Source of the DNA: Arcanobacterium wilhelmae
GTDB taxonomy: Bacteria; Actinomycetota; Actinomycetes; Actinomycetales; Actinomycetaceae
NCBI RefSeq assembly: GCF_029632765.1
Contig: NZ_CP121247.1
Span: forward strand, 1,364,001-1,428,000
DNA: 64,000 bases
Direction: 5' to 3'
The notes under the pieces are model-generated. The model searched no databases and was not told where the DNA came from. It was given only the letters and a program-made list of their open reading frames with translations. This document shows, in pieces, positions 1 to 7,406 of this stretch. A program made the position numbers and the translations under genes. Numbering within the stretch: position 1 is the first letter of the stretch; each line of letters begins with the position of its first letter.

Positions 1-1
1 T

Positions 2-1021
2 GCGGATATGCAATCGTTCCGCCCCACGTTCGTGCTTGCTGTTCCGCGCGTGTTCGAGAAGATCTACAACGCTGCCGATGCGAAGGCGGGCAAGGGCGCG
101 AAGCTCAAGATGTTCCGCTACTTCGCGAAGGTCGCGATCGAGTATTCGCGCGCGCTGGACACGAAGGAAGGCCCGTCGCCGTGGCTGAGGGCACAGCGCC
201 AGCTCGGCGACAAGCTCGTGTACTCAAAGATTCGCCAGATCACGGGCGGCCAGTTTGAGTGGGCCGTATCGGGCGGAGCTCCGCTTGGCGCCCGCCTGGC
301 ACACTTCTTCCGCGGGATCGGGATGCCGATCCTGGAAGGCTACGGTCTGACGGAATCCTCTGCCCCGACGTCGGTGAACCGCTGCAATCGCATGCGTATC
401 GGTTCAGTAGGCCCGGCCTACGCCGGCACGTACGTGAAGGCGAGCGAGGAAGGCGAAATCCTGATCAAGGGCGAGCACGTGTTCCACTCCTATCGCAATA
501 ATCCGCAAGCTACCGCGGAATCGTTTACCGAGGATGGCTGGTTCAAGAGCGGCGATCTGGGGCACGTGGATGAGGATGGGTTCATCTGGATCACGGGCCG
601 CAAGAAGGAACTGATCGTGACCGCCGGCGGTAAGAATGTTTCCCCGGCCGAGCTGGAGGATCGTCTGCGCGGCCACCCGCTGATCTCGCAGGTGGTGGCA
701 GTGGGTGATCAAAAGCCATTCGTCTCCGCGCTGATCACGCTGGATCCGGATATGTTGCCGGGCTGGTTGCGTAACCATAACCTGCCGCAGATGTCTCTGA
801 CAGACGCTGTGACGGATCCGCAGGTGATCGCAGCGATCGACCGTGCGGTGAAGCGCACGAACGAGCACGTCTCGCGTGCAGAGTCGATCCGCAAGTTCAC
901 GATTCTGCCCACCGATTTCACCGTGACCAACGGCTACTTGACGCCGTCGATGAAGGTGAAGCGCGCCGCGGTGCTCAAGGGCTTCGCTGCGGAGATCGAG
1001 AAGATCTACGAAGGCAAGTAA
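2..1021 (+). CDS. fadD: Long-chain acyl-CoA synthetase (AMP-forming), C-terminal part
   Basis: The fragment is open at the left edge and has about 339 codons to its stop, roughly the C-terminal 55% of a normal 600-aa FadD15-type ligase. It activates fatty acids to acyl-CoA through an acyl-adenylate in the cytosol. Visible motifs are GYGLTESS near fragment residue 112 (ANL-family motif with the acyl-AMP glutamate), the GDLGHVDEDG hinge region near residue 180, and GRKKELIVTAGGKNVSP, which holds the A8 loop and nearby adenylation residues. The frame continues upstream of the first visible ATG, so that ATG is not the start. The gene converges on clpX, with a strong hairpin between them. The exact chain-length preference cannot be read from the sequence. 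Confidence 0.9.
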   Translation, partial: ADMQSFRPTFVLAVPRVFEKIYNAADAKAGKGAKLKMFRYFAKVAIEYSRALDTKEGPSPWLRAQRQLGDKLVYSKIRQITGGQFEWAVSGGAPLGARLAHFFRGIGMPILEGYGLTESSAPTSVNRCNRMRIGSVGPAYAGTYVKASEEGEILIKGEHVFHSYRNNPQATAESFTEDGWFKSGDLGHVDEDGFIWITGRKKELIVTAGGKNVSPAELEDRLRGHPLISQVVAVGDQKPFVSALITLDPDMLPGWLRNHNLPQMSLTDAVTDPQVIAAIDRAVKRTNEHVSRAESIRKFTILPTDFTVTNGYLTPSMKVKRAAVLKGFAAEIEKIYEGK

Positions 1022-1034
1022 GCGAAAATCGAAC

Positions 1035-1071
1035 GGAGGGCCGGTTCGGGATTTTCCCGAACCGGCCCTCC
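1035..1071. terminator. Hairpin between convergent fadD and clpX
   Basis: A 16-bp perfect GC-rich inverted repeat with an ATTTT loop lies just after the fadD stop and upstream of the clpX stop. There is no long U-tract on either side, so it would be an actinobacterial-style U-poor terminator that may work in both directions. Confidence 0.7.
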
Positions 1072-1154
1072 GGCGTTCTGTGCGGCGTGTCCGCCCCGCG
1101 CGGCGATCGCCCGTTGTGGCCGACGCCCACAACCCGGCGCGCGTCCGTCAGCGC

Positions 1155-2429
1155 TTACGCCGACGCCGAGGCGCGGTTTGAGAGCACGAGGGTGGGCTCC
1201 GCCTTCCCGGAGAGCACTTCGCCGCTGATCACGACCTTCTCAACGTCCTCGCGCGAGGGGATCTCAAACATCAGCTCACCAAGCACACGCTCCATGATCG
1301 ATCGCAGGCCACGCGCACCAGTGCCGCGCTCCATCGCCTCCTTCGCGATCGCACTCAAAGCATCGGCCGTCATCTCGAGCTTCACACCGTCGATCTCGAA
1401 CATCTTCTGGTATTGCTTGAGCAGCGCGTTCTTCGGCGTGGTCAAAATCTGAACCAGATCCTCTTCCTCGAGCGGATCGACCACCGCCGTCACTGGCAGG
1501 CGGCCCACGAGCTCAGGGATCAGACCAAACTTGTGCAGATCCTCAGGCGTGACCTCGTGGAAAACTTCCGCACCGCGGTCGGCGTCGTGCAACTCTGCGC
1601 CGAAGCCGATGCCTCGGCGGCCCGTGCGGGAGGAAATAATATCCTCCATGCCCGCAAACGCGCCGGCCACAATGAACAAAATGTTCGACGTATCGAGATC
1701 GATGAACTCTTGCTGTGGATGCTTGCGCCCGCCCTGCGGCGGCACAGAAGCGACCGTACCCTCGATGATCTTCAACAGCGCCTGCTGCACGCCCTCGCCG
1801 GAAACGTCGCGCGTAATCGACGGGTTCTCGCTCTTGCGCGAAATCTTGTCGATCTCGTCGATGTAAATAATGCCGCGCTGGGCACGCGCCACATCGTTAT
1901 CCGCGGCCTGGATGATCTTGAGCAGAATGTTCTCCACATCCTCGCCCACGTAACCGGCCTCGGTGAGCGCAGTGGCGTCTGCAATCGCGAACGGCACGTC
2001 GAGCATCTTTGCCAGCGACTGCGCCAAATACGTTTTGCCCGTACCCGTGGGGCCGATCATCAAAATGTTGGACTTGCCGATTTCCACATCGTCGCGATCG
2101 AGGCTCTTGCCCGCAGCCTTGAGCTTCTCTTGTGCCCGCAGACGCTTGTAGTGGTTGTACACCGCGACGGCGAGCGTGCGCTTCGCGCTGAACTGCCCCA
2201 CTACGTACTGGTTGAGGAAGTCAAAAATCTCTTGCGGCTTCGGAAGTGGCTTCTCTCCCTGCTTCGGGGCGTCGTTCGCCAGCTCCTCGGCAATGATTTC
2301 GTTACAGAGGTCAATACACTCGTTGCAGATGTACACCCCGGATCCTGTGATCAGCTTGCGCACCTGGCGCTGGCTCTTTCCACAGAACGAGCATTTGAGG
2401 GTGTCGGCTGCGTCGGCCGTGCGTGTCAT
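1155..2429 (-). CDS. clpX: ATP-dependent Clp protease ATP-binding subunit ClpX
   Basis: This AAA+ unfoldase hexamer delivers substrates to ClpP. The protein has 424 aa, normal for ClpX. An N-terminal C4 zinc finger is formed by C13, C16, C35 and C38. It is followed by Walker A GPTGTGKT, Walker [10 protein letters not shown] and sensor-2 [10 protein letters not shown]. The open frame extends 8 codons further upstream (to 2453), but the ATG at 2429 has a GGGAGG ribosome site 6 nt before it and gives the normal family N-terminus. It lies downstream of clpP1-clpP2, with a hairpin in the 175-bp gap, so it may be partly uncoupled from clpP transcription. Identification is firm. Confidence 0.97.
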   Translation of the reverse strand: MTRTADAADTLKCSFCGKSQRQVRKLITGSGVYICNECIDLCNEIIAEELANDAPKQGEKPLPKPQEIFDFLNQYVVGQFSAKRTLAVAVYNHYKRLRAQEKLKAAGKSLDRDDVEIGKSNILMIGPTGTGKTYLAQSLAKMLDVPFAIADATALTEAGYVGEDVENILLKIIQAADNDVARAQRGIIYIDEIDKISRKSENPSITRDVSGEGVQQALLKIIEGTVASVPPQGGRKHPQQEFIDLDTSNILFIVAGAFAGMEDIISSRTGRRGIGFGAELHDADRGAEVFHEVTPEDLHKFGLIPELVGRLPVTAVVDPLEEEDLVQILTTPKNALLKQYQKMFEIDGVKLEMTADALSAIAKEAMERGTGARGLRSIMERVLGELMFEIPSREDVEKVVISGEVLSGKAEPTLVLSNRASASA

Positions 2430-2555
2430 GAAACCTCCCTTGTCCCCCACCATTTCACACCATGAACGGCGATTTTTCTATGAGCCACGCCCTAGGCTCG
2501 CAACCTGCGAGCGGGAGCACGTTTACCGAGGCCGGTGCGCGAGTTATGCAGTCGG

Positions 2556-2582
2556 CGCGAGCCGAGCCCCGGCGTCGGGAAT
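2556..2582 (+). repeat. Dispersed intergenic repeat, copy A
   Basis: A 27-bp GC-rich sequence lies between clpX and clpP2. It is identical except for one base to 19311-19337. It belongs to a loose family of intergenic sequences sharing a CGACGYCGG core. Confidence 0.6.
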
Positions 2583-2587
2583 GCACT

Positions 2588-2613
2588 GAGGGCGGGGCCA
2601 AAACCCCGCCCTC
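2588..2613 (-). terminator. Hairpin between clpP2 and clpX
   Basis: A perfect 10-bp stem (GAGGGCGGGG / CCCCGCCCTC) with a 6-nt loop sits 15 nt after the clpP2 stop. It has no U-tract. It is a likely terminator or attenuator separating clpP1P2 from clpX. Confidence 0.6.
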
Positions 2614-2628
2614 AACGCCACGTGACTC

Positions 2629-3324
2629 TCAGGCGCCCGGAAGCTGCTCCGGGGTTGCCTTACGCGAAACCAGCACCTGATCCACCAGGCCATACTCCTT
2701 AGCCTGCTGGGCGGTGAGGATCTTGTCGCGGGAGACGTCCTTCTTCACCTGCTCCGGATCCTGGCCGGTGTGTGTGGCGATCGTGTCGATGATCCAGCGG
2801 TTCATACGATCCACCTCATCAGCGATGATCTCCAGATCCGAGGCCTGGCCTTGTGCGCCCTGCATTGCCGGCTCGTGAATGAGGATACGAGCGTTCGGCA
2901 GTGCGAGGCGACGACCGGGCGAACCAGCAGCGAGCAGAACGGCTGCGGCCGACGCGGCCTGGCCGAGACAGACCGTCTGGATCTGCGGCTTGATGTACTG
3001 CATCGTGTCGTAGATCGCGGTGAGCGCCGTGAAGGAGCCGCCCGGGGAGTTGATGTACATCGTGATCGGAGCATCGGGATCGAGCGACTCGAGAACGAGG
3101 AGCTGGGCCATGATGTCATCTGCGGAGGCATCGTCAACCTGCACGCCGAGGAAGATGATGCGATCTTCGAACAGCTTGGCGTACGGATCTTGGCGCTTGT
3201 AGCCGTAAGGCGTGCGCTCCTCGAAGTTCGGAAGGATGTAACGGTTGGTGGGCATGGCCGGCGCGAGACCGCCCGGCTGGGCCTGGCCCGCCGCAATATT
3301 CGAGAGGTTAAAGTTGTTCATCAT
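2629..3324 (-). CDS. clpP2: ATP-dependent Clp protease proteolytic subunit ClpP2
   Basis: This serine peptidase subunit, with ClpP1, forms the mixed double-ring ClpP1P2 of actinobacteria. The protein has 231 aa. Catalytic residues visible are Ser125 (in GQAASAAA), His150 (in LIHEP) and Asp200 (in VSRDK). INSPGG, the oxyanion-hole region, is present. The N-terminal leader and the YILPNFEERTP segment resemble mycobacterial ClpP2. A GAGAGGAGA ribosome site precedes two adjacent ATGs (3324 and 3321), and either could be used. The gene starts 14 bp after the clpP1 stop, so the two are co-transcribed. Confidence 0.95.
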   Translation of the reverse strand: MMNNFNLSNIAAGQAQPGGLAPAMPTNRYILPNFEERTPYGYKRQDPYAKLFEDRIIFLGVQVDDASADDIMAQLLVLESLDPDAPITMYINSPGGSFTALTAIYDTMQYIKPQIQTVCLGQAASAAAVLLAAGSPGRRLALPNARILIHEPAMQGAQGQASDLEIIADEVDRMNRWIIDTIATHTGQDPEQVKKDVSRDKILTAQQAKEYGLVDQVLVSRKATPEQLPGA

Positions 3325-3338
3325 GCGCGTTTCTCCTC

Positions 3339-3980
3339 TCAGTTTTCACCTTGGTTGCCGTGGCCTTCGGCCACGCCGCCGCCACCGATCACGGAGGTGG
3401 ACGATTCGATAATGTGATCCACGAACCCGTACTCGAGGGCTTCGGTTGCGGTGAACCAGTGGTCACGATCCGAATCGCGCAGGATTTCCTCGAGCGTGTG
3501 GCCTGTGTGGTCCGCGTTGAGCTGCGAGAGCTCCTGCTTCATCTGCAGGATCAGATCGGCGTTGATGCGGATCTCGGTGGCGGTTCCGCCGACGCCGCCG
3601 AGCGGCTGGTGCATCAGCACACGAGTGTGTGGGGTGATGTAGCGCTTGCCTTTTGCACCTGCGGTGAGCAGGAACTGGCCCATCGAAGCGGCCATACCCA
3701 TGCCCACGGTTGCCACATCCGGCTTCACATACTGCATGGTGTCGTAGATCGCCATGCCAGCGGTGACGGAGCCACCGGGGGAATTGATGTACAGGTAGAT
3801 GTCCTTGTCCGGATCTTCCGCCGAGAGCAGCAGAAGCTGTGCACAGATCACGTTTGCGGACTGGTCAGTAACTTCCGATCCGAGCCAGATGATCCGCTCT
3901 TTGAGCAGACGGTTGTAGATCGAATCTCCAAGGCCGAATGCGCCCTGAGGGCCTTCGCCGGCATTGGTTGGAACGCTCAC
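3339..3980 (-). CDS. clpP1: ATP-dependent Clp protease proteolytic subunit ClpP1
   Basis: This is the second ClpP paralogue, 213 aa. The catalytic triad is Ser99 (MGMAASMGQ), His124 (VLMHQP) and Asp173 (SDRDHW). It begins at a GTG with a strong AAAGGAGG site 5 nt upstream. The C-terminus carries a Gly-rich tail. Two clpP genes in tandem with tig upstream and clpX downstream is the classic actinobacterial order. ClpP1 and ClpP2 normally need each other for activity, which fits their operon arrangement. Confidence 0.96.
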   Translation of the reverse strand: MSVPTNAGEGPQGAFGLGDSIYNRLLKERIIWLGSEVTDQSANVICAQLLLLSAEDPDKDIYLYINSPGGSVTAGMAIYDTMQYVKPDVATVGMGMAASMGQFLLTAGAKGKRYITPHTRVLMHQPLGGVGGTATEIRINADLILQMKQELSQLNADHTGHTLEEILRDSDRDHWFTATEALEYGFVDHIIESSTSVIGGGGVAEGHGNQGEN

Positions 3981-4021
3981 GTTTCCTCCTTTTAAAAACT
4001 ATTGCTTCACCGAGTATAACG

Positions 4022-4053
4022 AGTGGAGGGAAGGATTCCTCCTTCCCTCCACT
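4022..4053. terminator. Hairpin downstream of tig
   Basis: A perfect 14-bp inverted repeat with a TTCC loop lies in the tig-clpP1 gap. It has no clear U-tract. A TATACT hexamer follows it on the minus strand and could serve as a separate clpP1 -10 element. Confidence 0.6.
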
Positions 4054-4084
4054 GTTAGCGAATTGTGACGCGCGTTAGGCGCTC

Positions 4085-5671
4085 TCAGGCCTTGGCGAGG
4101 ATGGTCTTGCGACCCTTGCCCTCTTCCTCAGCCTTAATCACGCGGGCCTTCTCGGCGTCGTCTGCGGACTCGAGGTAAGCGAGCACTTCGTCTACCTTGT
4201 GGTCGGCCGGATCGAAATCGCCAGCGGCGGCCTTCTTCTCAGCCTTGGCCGGCTTATCGGCCTTCGTCTCCTCGGCCTTCTTCTCAGCCTTGGCCGGCTT
4301 ATCAGCCTTCCTCTCGGCCTTAGGAGCCTTGGCCGACACCTTGCGGGTAGCCTTCTGGGCGCCGAAGTCGAAATCCTTCTCCTTCTCGTCGCGCTCGCCG
4401 ATCACCTCGGCAACGTCGAACTTCTCGCCCTTGGCATCCACGACGTTCGCGAAGCGAAGAGCGGTGAGGAGAGCCTTGTTGCGGGCAACCTCGCCGGCGA
4501 ACACGTTCACCTGGTTGGTCTGAACTGCGGCCTGGATGAACTGGTTCGGATCCATGCCGTAGGCCTGTGCCTGCTGGACGAGGAAGTTGAGCAGCTCGTC
4601 CTGCTCCACCTGCACGCCGAACGCCTCAGCGTACTCGTCAAGGAGGAGCTGGGTGCGCAGTGCCTCTTCGACGTCGCCACGGATCTCGTCCGCGTGAGCG
4701 TCGTCGGCAGTCTTGCCTTCCTGCTTGAGGTGGTTGGCGATCTCAGCCTCAACCACGCCCTCCGGAAGTGCGAAATCGGATGCCTCGAGGAGCTGCTTGA
4801 GGAGCTCGGTCTGAGCGTCCACAATCTGAGCCTCGGCCTTGTTGTTCTTGGCGGTCTCAGCGAGGTCCTTCTTGAGCTCGTCGATGGTGTCGAACTCGGA
4901 AGCCATCTGAGCGAAATCGTCGTCAGCTTCCGGGAGCTCCTGCTCCTTGACCGAGTGCACCGTGATCTTGACGTCGCCCTCTTCGCCTTCGTGCTCGCCG
5001 CCCTTCATCGCGGCTGTGAACTCCACGACGTCGCCAGCCTTGGCACCGGTGAGCGCCTCATCCTGACCGTCGAGCATCGAACCGTCGCCGATCTTGTAGG
5101 AGATGCCGGAGACATCGTCGATCTCTTCACCGTCGATCGTCGCAACGAGATCGATGTTGACGAAGTCGCCTTCTTTAGCGGCGCGCTTGACGTCCTTCAG
5201 CGAAGCAAAACGCTGGCGAAGATCCGTGAGCTCGTTCTCCACATCCTCGTCGGTCACGTCGGTGGACTCGAGGGTGAGGGTCACGTCTGCCGGGTTCGGC
5301 ATGATGATCTCGGGGCGCACAACCACGTTGATGAGCACGCGCAACGGGTTGTCGTCCGACTTGCCGGTCATCTCCGGGTGCGAATCGAGATCGACTTCCG
5401 GCTGAGCCATCGGCACGAGGCCGAGCTCATTCATGGCGGTCTGGTAGTACTTGTCCAGGTTGTCGTTGATCGTCTGATCGATCAGGTAGTGCTTGTCCAG
5501 GTTCGCCTCGAGCACGCGGCGCGGGGCCTTGCCCTTACGGAAGCCGGGGATCGTGATCTGCTTGCCGGCCTCCTTCACGCTCTTGTCGTAGGCTGCTGCA
5601 AACTCGTCCGCCGCAACCTCGATGGTCACGTTGGCGCGAGTGGCGCTGAGGAACTCAACGGAATTCTTCAC
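4085..5671 (-). CDS. tig: Trigger factor, ribosome-associated chaperone and PPIase
   Basis: Trigger factor binds ribosomal protein L23 at the exit tunnel and shields nascent chains. The N-terminal domain carries the ribosome-binding signature GFRKGKAPRRV near residues 43-53. It is followed by an FKBP-like PPIase domain (about 150-245) and the helical SurA-like C-domain to about 420. At 528 aa it is about 90 aa longer than E. coli Tig (432). The extra tail has a Lys/Ala/Glu/Pro-rich linker with two copies of ADKPAKAEKKA-like sequence. It ends in a compact segment with DEVLAYLESADDAEKARVI. The gene heads the tig-clpP1-clpP2-clpX block. Confidence 0.95.
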   Translation of the reverse strand: MKNSVEFLSATRANVTIEVAADEFAAAYDKSVKEAGKQITIPGFRKGKAPRRVLEANLDKHYLIDQTINDNLDKYYQTAMNELGLVPMAQPEVDLDSHPEMTGKSDDNPLRVLINVVVRPEIIMPNPADVTLTLESTDVTDEDVENELTDLRQRFASLKDVKRAAKEGDFVNIDLVATIDGEEIDDVSGISYKIGDGSMLDGQDEALTGAKAGDVVEFTAAMKGGEHEGEEGDVKITVHSVKEQELPEADDDFAQMASEFDTIDELKKDLAETAKNNKAEAQIVDAQTELLKQLLEASDFALPEGVVEAEIANHLKQEGKTADDAHADEIRGDVEEALRTQLLLDEYAEAFGVQVEQDELLNFLVQQAQAYGMDPNQFIQAAVQTNQVNVFAGEVARNKALLTALRFANVVDAKGEKFDVAEVIGERDEKEKDFDFGAQKATRKVSAKAPKAERKADKPAKAEKKAEETKADKPAKAEKKAAAGDFDPADHKVDEVLAYLESADDAEKARVIKAEEEGKGRKTILAKA

Positions 5672-5850
5672 GGATTAACTCCACTCAGTATGTTGGGGAC
5701 TTTTCGTCCATTGCTTTTCTTCTCGGCGCGATCTTGCCGCGACCGAGTTGGTCTAAGGCGCGGTAATTACACGCATACTGCTCCATAATAAACCATTGGC
5801 GCGGCTTTTCGCGCATTCGGGTTGATGTTTCTCACCACGTTCGCCGGCGG

Positions 5851-5893
5851 AAAAAGAAAGGCCCGGTATCCGTGTTTCAACGAATAACCGGGC
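5851..5893 (-). terminator. Intrinsic terminator of tRNA-Pro
   Basis: On the minus strand a GCCCGGT...ACCGGGC stem is followed by CTTTCTTTTT, 12 nt after the tRNA 3' end. Confidence 0.8.
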
Positions 5894-5904
5894 TTTTCAG
5901 CTGG

Positions 5905-5978
5905 TCGGGATAGCGGGATTTGAACCCACGACCTTCCGCTCCCAAAGCGGACGCGCTACCAACCTGCGCTATATCCCG
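5905..5978 (-). tRNA. tRNA-Pro (anticodon TGG)
   Basis: The cloverleaf reads on the minus strand: acceptor CGGGATA paired with TATCCCG, anticodon loop TTTGGGA, and T-loop GTTCAAATC. The CCA end is not encoded. Confidence 0.95.
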
Positions 5979-6191
5979 TGTGTTTTGCGATCGACTCTCC
6001 CTCGAAAACGAAATGACAAGAGAGAATCTGTCACTAACGTCGGCAAGCATAACAGTGCCGGAAAAGGCCCGCAAATTTTCATTTGCCCAGGGCGCACGAT
6101 TTCAATCAGTGTTAGAATGACACTGCCGGCGATAAAAGGGTCAGGGATCCTTTTCCGATTGCTCCGAAGGGTGCGGGAGGATAGCCGGCCT

Positions 6192-6848
6192 TTAACGTTT
6201 ACGCGTACCCCACGGAAACCGAACGCTATTGGTCGAGGGCTGAATCCACTGCACATCTTGAGCGATCGGTTTCCCTTTGATCCGGCGCTGTGTCGCCCAC
6301 AGCAGATAATCGGCAGCCTGCAACCCCCACGCCGAATCCGAATCCCAAAAACACGGGGTTATTTGTTGAGGCATCTGGTTCACGATATCGACAAATGCAA
6401 CTTTCGCCGATTCTCTAAAGCTTTTCGTCGAGATAGTTGCCAAAACAACGTAAAGGCGGTCTCCGGGAGAAAGCACTTCCGTGCACAAATATTTCAGATG
6501 CAGATATAGCGCCATCTTATATAGACGCGCTTTCCCTTCTTCCTTGACATAACCACATGCATTGTCTTTGCAGAGAAGAGTTGCGTCGAAACTCAATTTA
6601 TGTTGAGCGATGAGCGCAAAGACCTCGCTCCTGGTCGCCCAGGTATCGTTCTTCGCATGAAAGCCGTGAGGAGTAGCAACTCCACGATCTTCCAGAGAGG
6701 CCCTCAGAACATGCGCGTCCCAGATCGCAGATCCGTGCTCCCCGGAATAAATCACCGATCCAAAGCCGAAATATGGAAGCTCATTCCCTCCAGAATGCGA
6801 ATAGTCCGGAGTACCAGTCTCATCAAGATAGATGAAGTAATCAGACAT
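6192..6848 (-). CDS. DUF3800 domain-containing protein
   Basis: This is a 218-aa soluble protein. It begins with an acidic strand, FIYLDETGTPDY (Asp9, Glu10). It ends with a helix bearing LQAADYLLWATQRR, whose Asp is the second conserved acidic position of DUF3800. The family is thought to have a nuclease-like RNase H fold and is frequent in mobile and defence neighbourhoods; its biochemical role is unsettled. The gene stands alone between tRNA-Pro and tRNA-Gly and is clearly lower in GC than its neighbours, which suggests horizontal acquisition at a tRNA hotspot. It has no co-directional partner. Confidence 0.75.
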   Translation of the reverse strand: MSDYFIYLDETGTPDYSHSGGNELPYFGFGSVIYSGEHGSAIWDAHVLRASLEDRGVATPHGFHAKNDTWATRSEVFALIAQHKLSFDATLLCKDNACGYVKEEGKARLYKMALYLHLKYLCTEVLSPGDRLYVVLATISTKSFRESAKVAFVDIVNQMPQQITPCFWDSDSAWGLQAADYLLWATQRRIKGKPIAQDVQWIQPSTNSVRFPWGTRKR

Positions 6849-7068
6849 ATATTAATGGTAACAAACACATTCATACTGTCTATATTCACAGAATAAACAG
6901 CGCATGCGCCATAAGCACACCTCGAGAAAAGGTGGATTGAGTCAAGAAACTTTGAAGGCCATACTCCGCAAAACTGTGGAGCTTTGTAACCAAAACGAGT
7001 GCCGCACACGAGCCTGCGCACCGAATCTATACACCCCCAGAACGGTTGGTGTAACGAGGCAAAAAGAG

Positions 7069-7139
7069 AGCGAGTGACGAGAATCGAACTCGCGTCATCT
7101 GCTTGGAAGGCAGAGGCTTTACCATTAAGCTACACTCGC
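7069..7139 (-). tRNA. tRNA-Gly (anticodon TCC)
   Basis: A minus-strand cloverleaf: acceptor GCGAGTG paired with CACTCGC, anticodon loop CTTCCAA, T-loop GTTCGATTC. It lies about 110 bp upstream of the tracrRNA promoter on the opposite strand. Confidence 0.95.
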
Positions 7140-7245
7140 ATGCTGGCGAACCAGCGTGAACGATTTTAACAGCATTCCGACGCCGGAGCACAACTTGGGC
7201 AGTGATCTACGGCTCACCGACGGTGCGACTCGCACAATATAACAC

Positions 7246-7275
7246 TTGACGTCACGGAAATAGCGGGAATATATT
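7246..7275 (+). promoter_or_regulatory. Promoter of tracrRNA
   Basis: A -35 TTGACG (7246-7251) and a -10 TATATT (7270-7275) are separated by 18 bp. Transcription would start near 7282, exactly at the beginning of the anti-repeat. Confidence 0.65.
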
Positions 7276-7281
7276 TGGAGG

Positions 7282-7360
7282 GAACTAATTCTCAGTAAGG
7301 GTTCTCCGAGTTTGAGATCCTGAATGCTCCATAGAGGCGCCAATGGCGCCTCTATTTTTT
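7282..7360 (+). ncRNA. tracrRNA of the type II-C CRISPR system
   Basis: The anti-repeat at 7282-7295 (GAACTAATTCTCAG) pairs with the first 14-15 nt of the crRNA repeat, with one G-U wobble. It is followed by TAAGG, a small imperfect hairpin around GGTTCTC/GAGATCC, and the segment TGAATGCTCC. The RNA ends in a perfect 11-bp terminator stem (7331-7355) followed by T5. The layout matches the tracrRNA used by Corynebacterium diphtheriae Cas9 as I recall it, including the AGTAAG and TGCTCC blocks. It is transcribed in the same direction as cas9. The 5' end is inferred from the promoter; a longer form starting upstream is possible. Confidence 0.85.
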
Positions 7361-7394
7361 CGCGTGTCGCAAACCTTCTGTAGCTCACGTCACA

Positions 7395-7400
7395 TACAAT
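7395..7400 (+). promoter_or_regulatory. -10 element for leaderless cas9 mRNA
   Basis: TACAAT ends 6 nt before the cas9 ATG and there is no Shine-Dalgarno sequence. Transcription would start at or next to the A of the ATG. No good -35 was seen. Confidence 0.5.
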
Positions 7401-7406
7401 TTCTTC

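Noticed and set aside
6849..7068. Additional gene upstream of the DUF3800 ORF (small ORFs on both strands)
   Set aside because: The region is AT-rich with only short frames lacking ribosome sites or recognisable products; it is more likely the DUF3800 promoter region.
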